NCBI GenBank assembly: GCA_025517525.1
Contig: JAOPJZ010000018.1
Coordinates: 1 to 64,000, forward strand
Direction: 5' to 3'
DNA from: Natronosalvus hydrolyticus
GTDB taxonomy: Archaea; Halobacteriota; Halobacteria; Halobacteriales; Natrialbaceae
DNA length: 64,000 nucleotides
Shown: in pieces, positions 8,004-16,420 of the stretch
Numbering within the stretch: the stretch's first letter is position 1
Layout of the letters: each line of letters starts with the position of its first letter
The notes under the pieces: model-generated
The model's input: the letters and a program-made list of their open reading frames with translations, nothing else
Told to the model about the DNA's origin: nothing
Databases searched by the model: none
Program-made: the position numbers and the translations under genes

Positions 8004-8191
8004 AGTCTTAGACAGATGCTATTCGTTATTAGATGCTTTGGTTCTATCAACCTTGCGACGTGCTATTGAGGGGTGATTGTGTCGGCGTTGTCGGATTCAT
8101 CCCACGACTGAAGATCGTGGGCTTTCTCCTCGAATCTGTGTAACTGACCGATAGCGGAGAGCATATTCTGGACGCGAGCACACGTTACCCC

Positions 8192-9169
8192 CTACCATCC
8201 AGGCGTTTCGGGCGCACCGCGTCCGTCCTCGAGGACAGCCGCCAGCGCCGGGTCCGGGGACTCGTCCGCCGCGACTCGAGCCCACTCCTCGATTGCCTTT
8301 CCGGCCCAGGAGTCAGCCGCCAGCACCGACTCGTATGCGCGTTCCCGGTGTGGCTCCGAGACCGCTACCGTGCCGGGAGCCGACCCCGCCGCGACGGCGA
8401 CGAACGTCGCCCGATCCTCGAGCGTCGCTTCGCCCGCGGCGAGGCGTTCGATGCGTCCCTCGAGTTCGTCGGGTGCCGGGTGAACGAACAGTTTCTGCCC
8501 GATAGCTTGCGGGCCCAGTAGGAGGCCATCGACGGCACCCTCGTCGACATCGACCGTCTGGAACGGTGTATCAACCCCCGCTTTGGGCTCGCCCGAGGGT
8601 GGTTCGTCGGTCGAGTCACCGTCATCCCGAAGCAGGCGCGTCCCCCCAAACGCCGACTCGACGCGCTCACACTCGGTTTCGTGCTCGAGGGCCACGTTGT
8701 GGGCAGGGTACTCCGCACACTCCTCGGGATAGTGGTCTTCATCGTGAATGCGACACTGCAGCGTGGTCGGGTCGAGGAACGCGCAACTGGGTAGCCACTC
8801 GGGTTCGTCACGACCGAACGGGGCTACGGGCTTCGGCGGTTTGGCAAGGCCGACGAAAAACACCGGCCGGCCGTGGATAGCAGCGAGTTCGTAGCCGTCG
8901 ATATCCACCGAATCGTCGCTCGAGTCGGCCGCCCAGAGTCGCGGCACCAGCACGTCGCCATACCCGGTCTCGAGCAACCCGCGAACGTCGTCGCGACTGA
9001 GCGAGACGAGATTGTACACGTCGTCGATGGCCGCGCGCCGTCGGGGGCCCTGTTTGTCCCCCGTCTCGGCGTTTGGATGGCCTGACCCGGTGTGTGACAC
9101 CCCCTCGTCCTCGAGCAACGGTCGCCAGTCGATACAACAGCCGGCACAGCCCTGGCAGGACACCCGCAT
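8192..9169 (-). CDS. YkgJ-like cysteine-cluster protein
   Basis: 325-residue soluble protein with an N-terminal cysteine cluster (SCQGCAGCCIDW) and a second one in the middle (SCAFL...QCRIHDED...EECAEYP), the pattern of the YkgJ/Fe-S or zinc cluster family (UPF0153-like). The biochemical role of the family is unclear. The C-terminal part after about residue 200 is acidic and haloarchaea-specific. ATG at 9169 starts directly before the first cluster. An upstream extension to a GTG at 9235 is open but lacks family-like sequence. It is divergent from the zinc-ribbon gene at 9338. Confidence 0.7.
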   Translation of the reverse strand: MRVSCQGCAGCCIDWRPLLEDEGVSHTGSGHPNAETGDKQGPRRRAAIDDVYNLVSLSRDDVRGLLETGYGDVLVPRLWAADSSDDSVDIDGYELAAIHGRPVFFVGLAKPPKPVAPFGRDEPEWLPSCAFLDPTTLQCRIHDEDHYPEECAEYPAHNVALEHETECERVESAFGGTRLLRDDGDSTDEPPSGEPKAGVDTPFQTVDVDEGAVDGLLLGPQAIGQKLFVHPAPDELEGRIERLAAGEATLEDRATFVAVAAGSAPGTVAVSEPHRERAYESVLAADSWAGKAIEEWARVAADESPDPALAAVLEDGRGAPETPGW

Positions 9170-9337
9170 ACCGTTCGCTTCGTCGTCAATCGGTATCAAT
9201 CCGCGGCCGACATCGTTGACATCCGCGGCCGACACTCGAACCGAAATCGACCCGTTGGCCAATAGGTCCCCTCGAGTGTCTCGACGGTTCCAGGAATCAC
9301 TATAACACTTACACCGCTCGCCCGCCAACCGCTTGGT

Positions 9338-9544
9338 ATGGGCCGAAGCACCTGTGATGGCTGTGGCCGGCCGGTCTCGATCGCCGGCGGCATCGCCAAT
9401 CTCTGGACGTTCGGCGACCGTGACGGGAGCGACGGCTCCGCGATGACCCTCGAGTTCGAGGACGGCTCGAGTCACCTGCTGTGTTATCCCTGTATCGAGG
9501 CACTGCCGGAGAATCCGACCGCCGCAGACCTCGAAGAACTATAG
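9338..9544 (+). CDS. Small double-CxxC zinc-ribbon protein
   Basis: 68-residue protein with CDGC at residues 6-9 and CYPC near residue 50, enough for one zinc ribbon. The region between (WTFGDRDGSDGSAMTLEF) resembles small haloarchaeal zinc-finger proteins of unknown function. A TATA-like ACTATAACAC around 9298-9307 lies about 30 bases upstream. Its TAG stop codon is the first triplet of the family B inverted-repeat element that follows. Confidence 0.75.
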   Translation: MGRSTCDGCGRPVSIAGGIANLWTFGDRDGSDGSAMTLEFEDGSSHLLCYPCIEALPENPTAADLEEL

Positions 9545-9621
9545 TAGCCGGTGAAAGTCAGTGGACACCGTCTCGAAAGACGGCATCGTGATAGGTGGGT
9601 AAATCGCTTCACTGGCTCCTA
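9542..9621 (+). repeat. Inverted-repeat element, family B copy 1
   Basis: 80 bp element with ends TAGTAGCCGGTGAAAG (9542-9557) and, on the other strand, TAGGAGCCAGTGAAG (9621 leftward). The interior (AGTCAGTG..., ATCGTGATAGGTG, GTAAATCG) matches the copy at 16342-16420 and, in part, 63819-63894. It lies between the 3' end of the zinc-ribbon gene and the 3' end of the minus-strand tRNA-like sequence. The first TAG is the stop codon of the zinc-ribbon gene. Confidence 0.8.
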
Positions 9622-9667
9622 TAAAACACGTGGATGGATAGGTCTCGAAGGCGACACCTCCGAAAAG

Positions 9668-9757
9668 CGGAAGGGGTGGGATTCGAACGCCACGAGGCCG
9701 GAAAGCCACCGCGTGTCACGCGGACACCACGGTACTCTACCGCTGAGCGACCCTTCC
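9668..9757 (-). tRNA. tRNA-like sequence without a normal anticodon loop (degenerate tRNA or tRNA-shaped RNA)
   Basis: On the minus strand a perfect 7-bp acceptor stem pairs GGAAGGG with CCCTTCC, followed by G at the discriminator position. The D arm is GCTC-AGCGGTA-GAGT. The T arm has the loop TTCGAAT and a stem GTGG/CCAC, but with one extra base. The anticodon region is not a 7-base loop: CCGTG pairs with CGCGG, and inside lies a second stem TGTC/GACA capped by CGCGT. An alternative fold gives the loop GTGACAC (anticodon GAC, Val) but needs an enlarged D arm. The variable region is long (about 15 bases). It is 89 bases plus discriminator. It may be a broken tRNA gene or a tRNA-shaped RNA. 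Confidence 0.55.
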
Positions 9758-9897
9758 GTGGCCAACTCGAGTCCGCGGGGCCCAATTGTAACACCCCGCC
9801 TACCCTCGAGTACGCACTACCTTCTCGAGTGAGGTCATCGCGTCTCACCGACCCGAGTCCGGAGCCTTTAGGACGACGGCCGTCGGTTCCTCGAGTG

Positions 9898-11742
9898 GTG
9901 AATCCCGACCGGATCTTCGACGCGTTCCCCGCGCCGAGCTATCGCGGCAATCAGCAAGCGGCGCTCGGCGACATCCGTGACGCCTTCGAAGCGGGAAACG
10001 ACGTGGTCCTCGTCCGCGCCCCAACGGGCAGTGGCAAGAGCCTCCTCGCCCGAGCGGTCGCCGGCTGTGCGCGAACGGCCGCCGAAGGCGACCCCGTCGA
10101 CGCCACGGGGGCGTACTACACGACCCCGCAGGTGTCACAGCTCGACGACGTCGCGGGCGACGACCTCTTGCAGGACCTCAACATCATTCGCGGGAAATCG
10201 AACTACACCTGTATCCTCCCCGGCGAACTCGACACGCCAGTCAATCAGGCCCCCTGCGTTCGCGAACGCGGCTACGACTGTTCGGTCCAACACCGCTGTC
10301 CGTACTTTTCTGACCGCGCCATCGCGTCGAACCGCGAAATCGCGGCGATGACGCTGGCGTATTTCATGCAAACCGCCGGCAGCGATGTCTTCCGAAAACG
10401 CGACGTGGTCGTCATCGACGAAGCTCACGGCCTCGCCGAGTGGGCCGAAATGTACGCCACAATCCAGCTTGGACCCCGTACCGTCCCGTTCTGGGACGAT
10501 CTACGCGTTCCCGCCGTCGACTCCGTCGAACGCGCCGTCCAGTACGCCGACGCGCTCGCCCAGCAGTGTACCCGTCGCAAAGACGAACTCCTGGGCCAGC
10601 AGTCGTTGTCCCCGGGCGAAGTTCGCGAACGCGACCGACTGCAGGAACTCATCGGCGAACTCGAGTTTTTCGTCAAAGACTACCGAGACCCACAGAGCCC
10701 CACGACGTGGCTGGTCGATCAGAGCGAACCCGAGACGGGCAGTACTGACTCGAGCGGGGATGACGACCCCGCTGGCGGACCGCTCACGATCAAACCCATG
10801 GACCCCGAGCGCTATCTCCGGTACACCGTCTGGGACCGGGGCAACAAGTTCGCGCTGCTCTCGGCGACCATCCTCAACAAAGACGCCTTCTGTCGCCACG
10901 TCGGACTCGAGCCCTCCCGGGTTGCGCTGGTCGACGTCGGCCACACCTTCCCCGTCGAGAACCGGCCGCTGTACGACGTCACACAGGGAAAAATGACCTA
11001 CGAGGAGCGCGAGGAAACCCTTCCAAAGATCGCCCGAACCATCGTCCGGATCATGCAAAACCATCCCGACGAGAAGGGCTTGATCCACGCACACTCGTAT
11101 GCGATTCAGGACGAACTCGAGTCGTTGCTCACCGACTTCGGCGTCGGCAACCGCGTTCGCTCCCACACGCGTGACGACCGGAACGCCGACCTCGAGGCGT
11201 GGAAAGCGAGCGACGATCCGGACGTATTCCTCTCAGTGAAAATGGAGGAGGCACTGGACCTGAAAGGCGACCTGTGTCGCTGGCAGGTCCTGTGTAAAGC
11301 ACCCTTTTTGAACACGAGCGACTCCAGGGTGGCCCACCGCCTCGAGTCGGGGCAGTGGGCATGGTACTACCGGGCCGCATTACGGACGGTGATTCAGGCC
11401 TGTGGCCGCGTGATTCGTGCTCCCGACGACTACGGCTCGACCTACGTCGCGGACTCGAGCCTGCTCGACCTGTTCGAACGCGCACGGACGGATATGCCCG
11501 ACTGGTTCGCAGCACAGGTCGACCGCCTCGAGACGCCCGACCTGCCCCCGTTCGAGCCGCGAACAGCGCTGAATTCGGCCGACGGGAGTACCGGCGGCGG
11601 GTCGACTCGCTCGAAGACGAGTTCCTCGAGCAGCGAAACCAGCACGTACGAACGAAGTCGCAATCGCTCGGGGACACGCTCACGAAGCGGGCGCTCCTCG
11701 AAACGGAGTCCGTTGGCCGACGTCTGGGATACCGACGGTTAG
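9898..11742 (+). CDS. DinG/XPD-like ATP-dependent DNA helicase (iron-sulfur superfamily 2)
   Basis: 614-residue helicase. Walker A is RAPTGSGKS (about residue 40) and the DEAH box is VVIDEAHGLAEW. Between them four cysteines (YTCILPG, PCVRERGYDC, HRCPYF) are spaced like the 4Fe-4S domain of XPD/DinG helicases. The C-terminal motor domain contains LLSATIL, and GRVIRAPDDYGS near the C-terminus is the motif VI arginine region. A Ser/Arg-rich tail follows. The probable start is GTG at 9898 (or 9895), with a TATA-like CCTTTAGG about 28 bases upstream. The longer open frame runs through the tRNA-like sequence and is rejected. It probably acts in DNA repair or replication-fork processing. The stop TAG is the first triplet of the family A element. 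Confidence 0.85.
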   Translation: MNPDRIFDAFPAPSYRGNQQAALGDIRDAFEAGNDVVLVRAPTGSGKSLLARAVAGCARTAAEGDPVDATGAYYTTPQVSQLDDVAGDDLLQDLNIIRGKSNYTCILPGELDTPVNQAPCVRERGYDCSVQHRCPYFSDRAIASNREIAAMTLAYFMQTAGSDVFRKRDVVVIDEAHGLAEWAEMYATIQLGPRTVPFWDDLRVPAVDSVERAVQYADALAQQCTRRKDELLGQQSLSPGEVRERDRLQELIGELEFFVKDYRDPQSPTTWLVDQSEPETGSTDSSGDDDPAGGPLTIKPMDPERYLRYTVWDRGNKFALLSATILNKDAFCRHVGLEPSRVALVDVGHTFPVENRPLYDVTQGKMTYEEREETLPKIARTIVRIMQNHPDEKGLIHAHSYAIQDELESLLTDFGVGNRVRSHTRDDRNADLEAWKASDDPDVFLSVKMEEALDLKGDLCRWQVLCKAPFLNTSDSRVAHRLESGQWAWYYRAALRTVIQACGRVIRAPDDYGSTYVADSSLLDLFERARTDMPDWFAAQVDRLETPDLPPFEPRTALNSADGSTGGGSTRSKTSSSSSETSTYERSRNRSGTRSRSGRSSKRSPLADVWDTDG

Positions 11743-11822
11743 CGGCCCTCAAACCGGAACCCGTGGGCGATATCAGGTAACTGCCTTCGATTCACCACGG
11801 GTCGATGTTTGGGAGGGGACTA
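11740..11822 (+). repeat. Inverted-repeat element, family A copy 4, supplying two stop codons
   Basis: 83 bp element with diverged ends: TAGCGGCCCTCAAAC at 11740-11754 and, on the other strand, TAGTCCCCTCCCAAAC at 11822-11807. The inner part GGGTCGATGTTTGGGAGG matches the other copies. Its first TAG is the stop of the plus-strand helicase and its terminal CTA is the TAG stop of the minus-strand 28-residue peptide. The element therefore exactly fills the space between two convergent genes. Confidence 0.75.
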
Positions 11823-11906
11823 GAAAATAAACATTGCGCCCCAGGCGATCATCGAGGTGACCATCAGCAGCGAAAACAACACCGCGATGATCTGGTTCAT
11901 GCTCAT
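11820..11906 (-). CDS. 28-residue single-span membrane peptide
   Basis: MSMNQIIAVLFSLLMVTSMI then AWGAMFIF: almost the entire peptide is one hydrophobic helix. The codons are ordinary and the stop is placed exactly at the border of the family A element. A longer frame to 12134 exists but its upstream part is not protein-like, so the start at MSMNQ is preferred. Several small membrane peptides of unknown function are known in haloarchaea. I cannot assign this one. It is below normal gene-calling limits. Confidence 0.5.
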   Translation of the reverse strand: MSMNQIIAVLFSLLMVTSMIAWGAMFIF

Positions 11907-12130
11907 GAGCGCAAATTCACGCTCGGAGCCTATGAATTTGACGACCAGTACGGACGAAATCCGTCGTGCAGTTTCAAAGATGGATTGCGTCGCTGTTTCA
12001 GGCTGCTCGAGGCGCTGTCTCTCCATGAACCTCGATGCGATCGAAAGTGGACCCTGTCCCGTTTTGGGAAATAATGGCTCTGTTGAAATCCTAGAGGGTG
12101 ATAATTTCTGATCGGTCTGCTGCATACAGA

Positions 12131-12341
12131 GCATGTATGTATCACTGGTCTCCGCGCGAGCGAAGCGAGCGCGGTTCCCGGGCAGCGAGGCCGAAGGCCG
12201 AGCTGTCCGCCTTTTTCATCGAAGTTTGGTTCCCGGGCAGCGAGGCCGAAGGCCGAGTCGTCCGCCTTTTTCATCGAAGTTTTTGCACCGAGTGGTTCGC
12301 CTGTGGCGAACCCGAGGTGGAAAAAGTTCGCGCTGTGTATT
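12131..12341. repeat. Structured interspersed repeat, copy with internal 55-bp duplication
   Basis: Inverted relative to 33385-33541, this 211 bp segment has the same order of sub-palindromes: CGCGAGCGAAGCGAGCGCG, GAGGCCGAAGGCC, GGTTCGCCTGTGGCGAACC. A 55 bp unit (about 12173-12227) is repeated immediately (12228-12282) with two base differences. It ends near TTCGCGCTGTGTATT. The other copy has one unit, which explains the length difference exactly. The rest of the gap 11907-12410 shows no further gene. The element encodes no convincing protein and may be a non-autonomous repeat or make a structured RNA. Confidence 0.75.
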
Positions 12342-12410
12342 TAGCACGCCGATTATATCATTTTATGAGGAATTAACAGAGACGAAACAATAGTGGTTAA
12401 GGCAGACGTG

Positions 12411-13265
12411 TTACCGAACCATTCGCTCGATTTCGGTGACCAGAATGTCGCTCGCACCCGCGTTCTTGAGTTCGGTAATCGTCTCGAACACCGACCGTTC
12501 GTCGACGACAACGTGGACCGCGACTTTTTCGCCGTCGCCGTTTGCGATGTCCATAATCGTCGGCCCACCCATCCCCGGAATCACGTCACGAACGGCCTCG
12601 AGGCGGTCGCGTGGAACGTTCATCATCAGATAGCGTTTCCCGTCCGCGGCGAGCACCGACGAAAGCGCCGTCCGAATCTCCTGTACCTTGGAGTCCTCGG
12701 CGACGTCTTCGTGGGCGAACAGGCGAACGGAACTCGAGAGTACCTCCTCGACGATAGCGAGACGGTTCATCTTGAGCGTCGTCCCCGTACTCGTGATGTC
12801 GACGATGGCGTCGGCCATCTCGACGTGCGGAGTGAGTTCCGTGGCCCCGGTTACCTCGACGATAGAGGGATCCAGACCCCGTTCCTCGAAGAACTGTCGG
12901 GTAATCGTTGGGAACTCCGTCGCGACCGTTTTCCCTGCGAGGTCAGCGGCCGCGGTGATGTCCCCGTCTTCGGGAGCCGCCAACACGAGGCGACAGCGAC
13001 CGAACTCGAGGTCGAGTAGCTCTTCGATGGCGTCGACGTCCGCTTCACGAACCTGGTCGAGGCCGGTGATACCCACGTCGGCCGCCCCGTCGGCGATGTA
13101 CTCCGGGATGTCGGCCGCTCGAGCGAACAGGATGCTCACGTCGGGGTCGACGGTGTCGGCGTACAGTTTGCGAGCGGCCCCGTTCTCGAGATGGAGCCCC
13201 GCCCGCTCGAGGAGGTCGATGGTCGGATCGTGCAGACGGCCCTTGTTGGGGACGGCGATACGCAT
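12411..13265 (-). CDS. hisG: ATP phosphoribosyltransferase (first step of histidine synthesis)
   Basis: 284-residue long-form HisG, which joins ATP and PRPP to form phosphoribosyl-ATP. It begins MRIAVPNKGRLHDPT. The PRPP-binding loop is VDITSTGTTLK, preceded by EMADAIVD. The C-terminal regulatory domain (about residues 205-284, with MNVPRDRLEAVRDVIPGM) is present, so histidine feedback is likely and no HisZ partner is needed. The start at 13265 fits family length; the longer open frame is rejected. It is not in an operon with other his genes here, as is common in haloarchaea. Confidence 0.97.
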   Translation of the reverse strand: MRIAVPNKGRLHDPTIDLLERAGLHLENGAARKLYADTVDPDVSILFARAADIPEYIADGAADVGITGLDQVREADVDAIEELLDLEFGRCRLVLAAPEDGDITAAADLAGKTVATEFPTITRQFFEERGLDPSIVEVTGATELTPHVEMADAIVDITSTGTTLKMNRLAIVEEVLSSSVRLFAHEDVAEDSKVQEIRTALSSVLAADGKRYLMMNVPRDRLEAVRDVIPGMGGPTIMDIANGDGEKVAVHVVVDERSVFETITELKNAGASDILVTEIERMVR

Positions 13266-13655
13266 TAGCGGCCTTTGGTGGCGGGGAAGGAACTGTCTTT
13301 CCATGTCGAGGCGTGTTCGAGGACTCGGTGACCGGTGACTCGAGAGTCGTCGAAACCGATAGCGAGGTGTTGTATTCACTATTCGTTTTTTGATTTTAAA
13401 GTAAGTGGCCACAACAGGCCGGCGTACTCGGTTCGAACGGTCGAAATCGACGCCAAAGAAGAATAAAAATCGGCAGTAGAACGATGGCAGAGATAGTTGA
13501 AAAGCCGAGAGGGAGCCGAAAACCGGTTCCGATGGAGCGTATCGCCTCGATCAGGTCCGGGCAGCACACCTATTTTGGAATCAAAGATCTCTCGCCCACA
13601 CATTCTTGTTATCAAAGGCACAAACCGCTTCAACCTACACCTCATATCTCTATCC
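13266..13655. other. 390-bp divergent intergenic region between hisG and copA
   Basis: This holds the promoters of both genes. There are AT-rich patches near 13372-13400 (TTTTTTGATTTTAAAG) and 13456-13472 (AAGAAGAATAAAAATC), and a further patch near 13604-13616 upstream of copA. I see no gene, tRNA or recognisable operator. Copper-dependent control of copA is expected but no known binding motif stands out. Confidence 0.5.
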
Positions 13656-16295
13656 ATGACGACCAGACGCGCACACCTCGAGATTACCGGGATGTCCTGT
13701 GCAACCTGTTCCGGAAGCATCGAGGATGCCGTCGGCGCACTCGAGGGCGTCGAAACGGCAAGTGCGAACTTCGCGACGGATGAGGGAACAGTCGCGTACG
13801 ACCCCGAAGTGGTAACGCTTGAGCAGATCGTTGATACCATTGCCGAGGCCGGATTCGAGGCGAACACGGAGACGGCGTCGATCACCGTCATGGGGATGTC
13901 CTGTGCCACCTGTTCGGGGACGGTCGCCGAGGCGCTCGAGGCGCTCCCCGGCGTCGTCTCCGCGGACGTGAACTTCGCCTCGGACGAGGCGCGAGTTCGA
14001 TACAATCCGATGGATATCTCGCGCCCCGAGATGCGTCGAGCTATCGAGGAGGCAGGATACGAACCCGTTGCGGACGACGAGGCAGACGGGGCTGAAGGAA
14101 GCCAGCGCGAGCGGGCCGTCGAGCGAGAACTGTCTCGACAGCGCAAACTCGTGATTGGTGGTGGACTCCTCACGCTCCCGTTCGTCCCGATCATGCTCGC
14201 GATGTTGGGTCTGGTTCCACCGCTGCACGAACTGCTGGGGATCAGCGAAGGCGTCGTCCACTGGAGCGAGTTCGTTCTGGCGACGGTGCTGATGGTGACT
14301 CTGGGACGTGAGTTCGTCGTCGGCGCTTACCGCGCCTTTTCACACAACCGACAGGCAAACATGGACACCCTGGTCGCCATGGGGACGTCTGCGGGCTACG
14401 TCTACTCGACGGCCGTCCTCACCATCGGGCTTACCGGCAGCCTCTACTTCGAGGCCGTCGCGTTCATCCTCTGGTTCATTACGCTTGGCAACTGGCTCGA
14501 GGTACGCTCGAAAGCCCGTGCCGGGAACGCCCTGCGGGAACTGCTCGAGATGGAAGCCGAGGACGCGACGGTCGTTCGGGGCTACGGCGAGGACAGCGGC
14601 AGCGAAGAAGTCGACGTTCCACTCGAGGACGTCACGGTCGGCGATGTGCTAAAAGTCCGACCGGGAGAGCGGATCCCGACCGACGGCATCGTCCTCGAGG
14701 GTCAAAGTGCCGTCGACGAATCGATGCTGACCGGCGAGTCCGTCCCGGTCGAGAAGAGCGACGGTGACGACGTCGTCGGGAGTACCATCAACGAAAACGG
14801 CGTTTTGTACGTCGAGGCGACGAAAGTCGGCTCCGAGACCGCGCTCAAACAGATCGTCGAGCGCGTCAAGGAAGCCCAGTCGCGCCAGCCCGAGATTCAG
14901 CGGCTGGTCGATACGGTGAGCGCGTACTTCGTCCCCGCCGTGATCGTCAACGCAATCATCTGGGCGACCCTCTGGGCACTGTTCCCCGACACCCTCTACG
15001 GCGTCTCCTCGTGGGTCGGCTCCTGGCTGCCGATTCTCGCACCGGTGGGTGGCGGCCCGGTCGTGGGCGGCGTCCCCATCCTCGAGTTCTCCGTCGTCGT
15101 TCTCGCCTCGGCGCTGTTGATCGCCTGCCCCTGTGCGTTAGGGCTGGCAACACCCGCCGCGACGATGGTCGGTTCCACACTGAGTGCGACCAACGGCGTC
15201 CTCTTCAAAGGCGGCGACGTGCTCGAACAGGTTCGCGGCATCGACACCGTCGTCTTCGACAAAACTGGCACGCTAACCCACGGCAAGATGACGTTGACCG
15301 ACGTGGTCGTCTTCGACGACGGACGGCCCGACGGCGGTGACGAAACGCGCCCCGACGGCGGCACCGTTGCCCAACGGACCGAGTCGCTCGAATCGCTGGT
15401 GCTTGGCGCGGCGGCGACCGCCGAATCCGGCTCCGAGCATCCGATCGCTCGTGCCATCGTCGACGGGGCGACAGACAGGGATATCGAGGTCGGCGACCTC
15501 GAGACCTTCGAGAACGTTCCCGGACACGGGATTCGAGCCGAAACGACGCGCGGACGAGTCGTGATCGGCCGGCGAAAACTCCTCGAGGACGAGGGGATCG
15601 ATCCGACGGCTGCCGAAGCAACGCTCACGCGACTCGAGCGCGAGGGAAAAACGGCGATTCCGGTCGCCGTCGATGGCGAGTTGCTCGGCGTCGTCGCCGT
15701 GGCCGACGAGGTACGTCAGAGCGCTCGAGAAACCGTCGCCGCCCTCAAAGCTCGCGGCCTCGAGGTCGTGATGCTTACTGGGGACAACGAGCGAACGGCT
15801 CGAGCGGTCGCCACGGACGTCGGTATCGACGCCGAAAACGTTCGGGCGGGCGTGTTACCCGAGGACAAGGCCGACCACGTCGACGACCTCCAGGAAGACG
15901 GATCGCGAGTGATGATGGTCGGTGACGGCGTCAACGACGCCCCGGCGCTGACGACGGCACAGGTCGGCGTCGCCATCGGTTCGGGAACCGATGTGGCCAT
16001 CGAATCGGCCGACGTGACGCTGATGCGTGACGATCCGGCGGACGTGCTGAAGGCGGTCCGTATCTCAGAGGCGACGATTGCGAAGGTTCGCCAGAACCTC
16101 TTCTGGGCGTTTATTTACAATACGACGCTGCTCCCGATCGCCTCCCTTGGCTTGCTCAATCCGGCACTCGCCGGACTCGCGATGGCTGGCTCGAGTGTGA
16201 GCGTGATGGCCAACAGCCTCTCGTTTGCCACCTACGATCCCCACGAGGACTACCGACCGGTAGTCTTGAAACCGCTGTACTGGCTGCGACGATAA
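13656..16295 (+). CDS. copA: Copper(I)-exporting P1B-type ATPase
   Basis: 879-residue heavy-metal ATPase. Two N-terminal HMA domains each carry GMSCATC (residues about 11 and 78). The transmembrane metal site is CPC in ACPCALGLATPAA. The phosphorylated aspartate is in DKTGTLTHGK, the hinge is MVGDGVNDAPAL, and the actuator loop is LTGESVPVEK. The last two helices carry the Cu(I)-type residues: YN in FIYNTTLLP and MxxSS in MAGSSVSVMANSL. These identify a P1B-1 copper exporter. It pumps Cu(I) out of the cytoplasm. The start at MTTRRAH is chosen over the long upstream frame because the HMA domain starts directly after it. No copper chaperone or regulator gene is adjacent. Confidence 0.96.
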   Translation: MTTRRAHLEITGMSCATCSGSIEDAVGALEGVETASANFATDEGTVAYDPEVVTLEQIVDTIAEAGFEANTETASITVMGMSCATCSGTVAEALEALPGVVSADVNFASDEARVRYNPMDISRPEMRRAIEEAGYEPVADDEADGAEGSQRERAVERELSRQRKLVIGGGLLTLPFVPIMLAMLGLVPPLHELLGISEGVVHWSEFVLATVLMVTLGREFVVGAYRAFSHNRQANMDTLVAMGTSAGYVYSTAVLTIGLTGSLYFEAVAFILWFITLGNWLEVRSKARAGNALRELLEMEAEDATVVRGYGEDSGSEEVDVPLEDVTVGDVLKVRPGERIPTDGIVLEGQSAVDESMLTGESVPVEKSDGDDVVGSTINENGVLYVEATKVGSETALKQIVERVKEAQSRQPEIQRLVDTVSAYFVPAVIVNAIIWATLWALFPDTLYGVSSWVGSWLPILAPVGGGPVVGGVPILEFSVVVLASALLIACPCALGLATPAATMVGSTLSATNGVLFKGGDVLEQVRGIDTVVFDKTGTLTHGKMTLTDVVVFDDGRPDGGDETRPDGGTVAQRTESLESLVLGAAATAESGSEHPIARAIVDGATDRDIEVGDLETFENVPGHGIRAETTRGRVVIGRRKLLEDEGIDPTAAEATLTRLEREGKTAIPVAVDGELLGVVAVADEVRQSARETVAALKARGLEVVMLTGDNERTARAVATDVGIDAENVRAGVLPEDKADHVDDLQEDGSRVMMVGDGVNDAPALTTAQVGVAIGSGTDVAIESADVTLMRDDPADVLKAVRISEATIAKVRQNLFWAFIYNTTLLPIASLGLLNPALAGLAMAGSSVSVMANSLSFATYDPHEDYRPVVLKPLYWLRR

Positions 16296-16341
16296 CGTTC
16301 GAATGGCTGACTGCAGCAATGGACATTTGGGTAGCCAACTA

Positions 16342-16420
16342 TCGTATCCAGTGAAACGATTTACACACCTATCGCGACGCCGTCTGCGATAGGGTATGCA
16401 CTGACTTTCACTGGCCACTA
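16342..16420 (-). repeat. Inverted-repeat element, family B copy 2
   Basis: 79 bp. On the minus strand it begins TAGTGGCCAGTGAAAGTC at 16420 and ends with the complement of TATCCAGTGAAACG near 16342; the interior is like 9542-9621. It lies between the convergent copA and SpoIIM-like genes. The SpoIIM-like gene enters the element in another frame and stops at TGA inside the terminal repeat (16410-16408), so its last residues come from the element. Confidence 0.8.

Larger units (their letters stand above)
6423..8139 (-). mobile_element. Complete IS200/IS605-family insertion sequence (tnpA + tnpB)
   Basis: The element reads on the minus strand: left end near 8139, tnpA, tnpB, right end near 6423. 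The left end follows a TTAC tetranucleotide (minus strand, 8143-8140), the usual target 5' of such elements. It carries a hairpin CCCACGA/TCGTGGG (about 8101-8120). The right end carries a matching hairpin (6432-6451). These subterminal hairpins are what the Y1 transposase binds as single-stranded DNA. The right half, overlapping the 3' end of tnpB, is where the guide (omega) RNA would be made. The exact right cleavage site is uncertain by a few bases. Confidence 0.85.

Noticed and set aside
9634..9897. 88-residue N-terminal extension of the DinG-like helicase
   Set aside because: The frame runs through the tRNA-like sequence and is not protein-like; a GTG start with a TATA-like box lies directly before the helicase domain.
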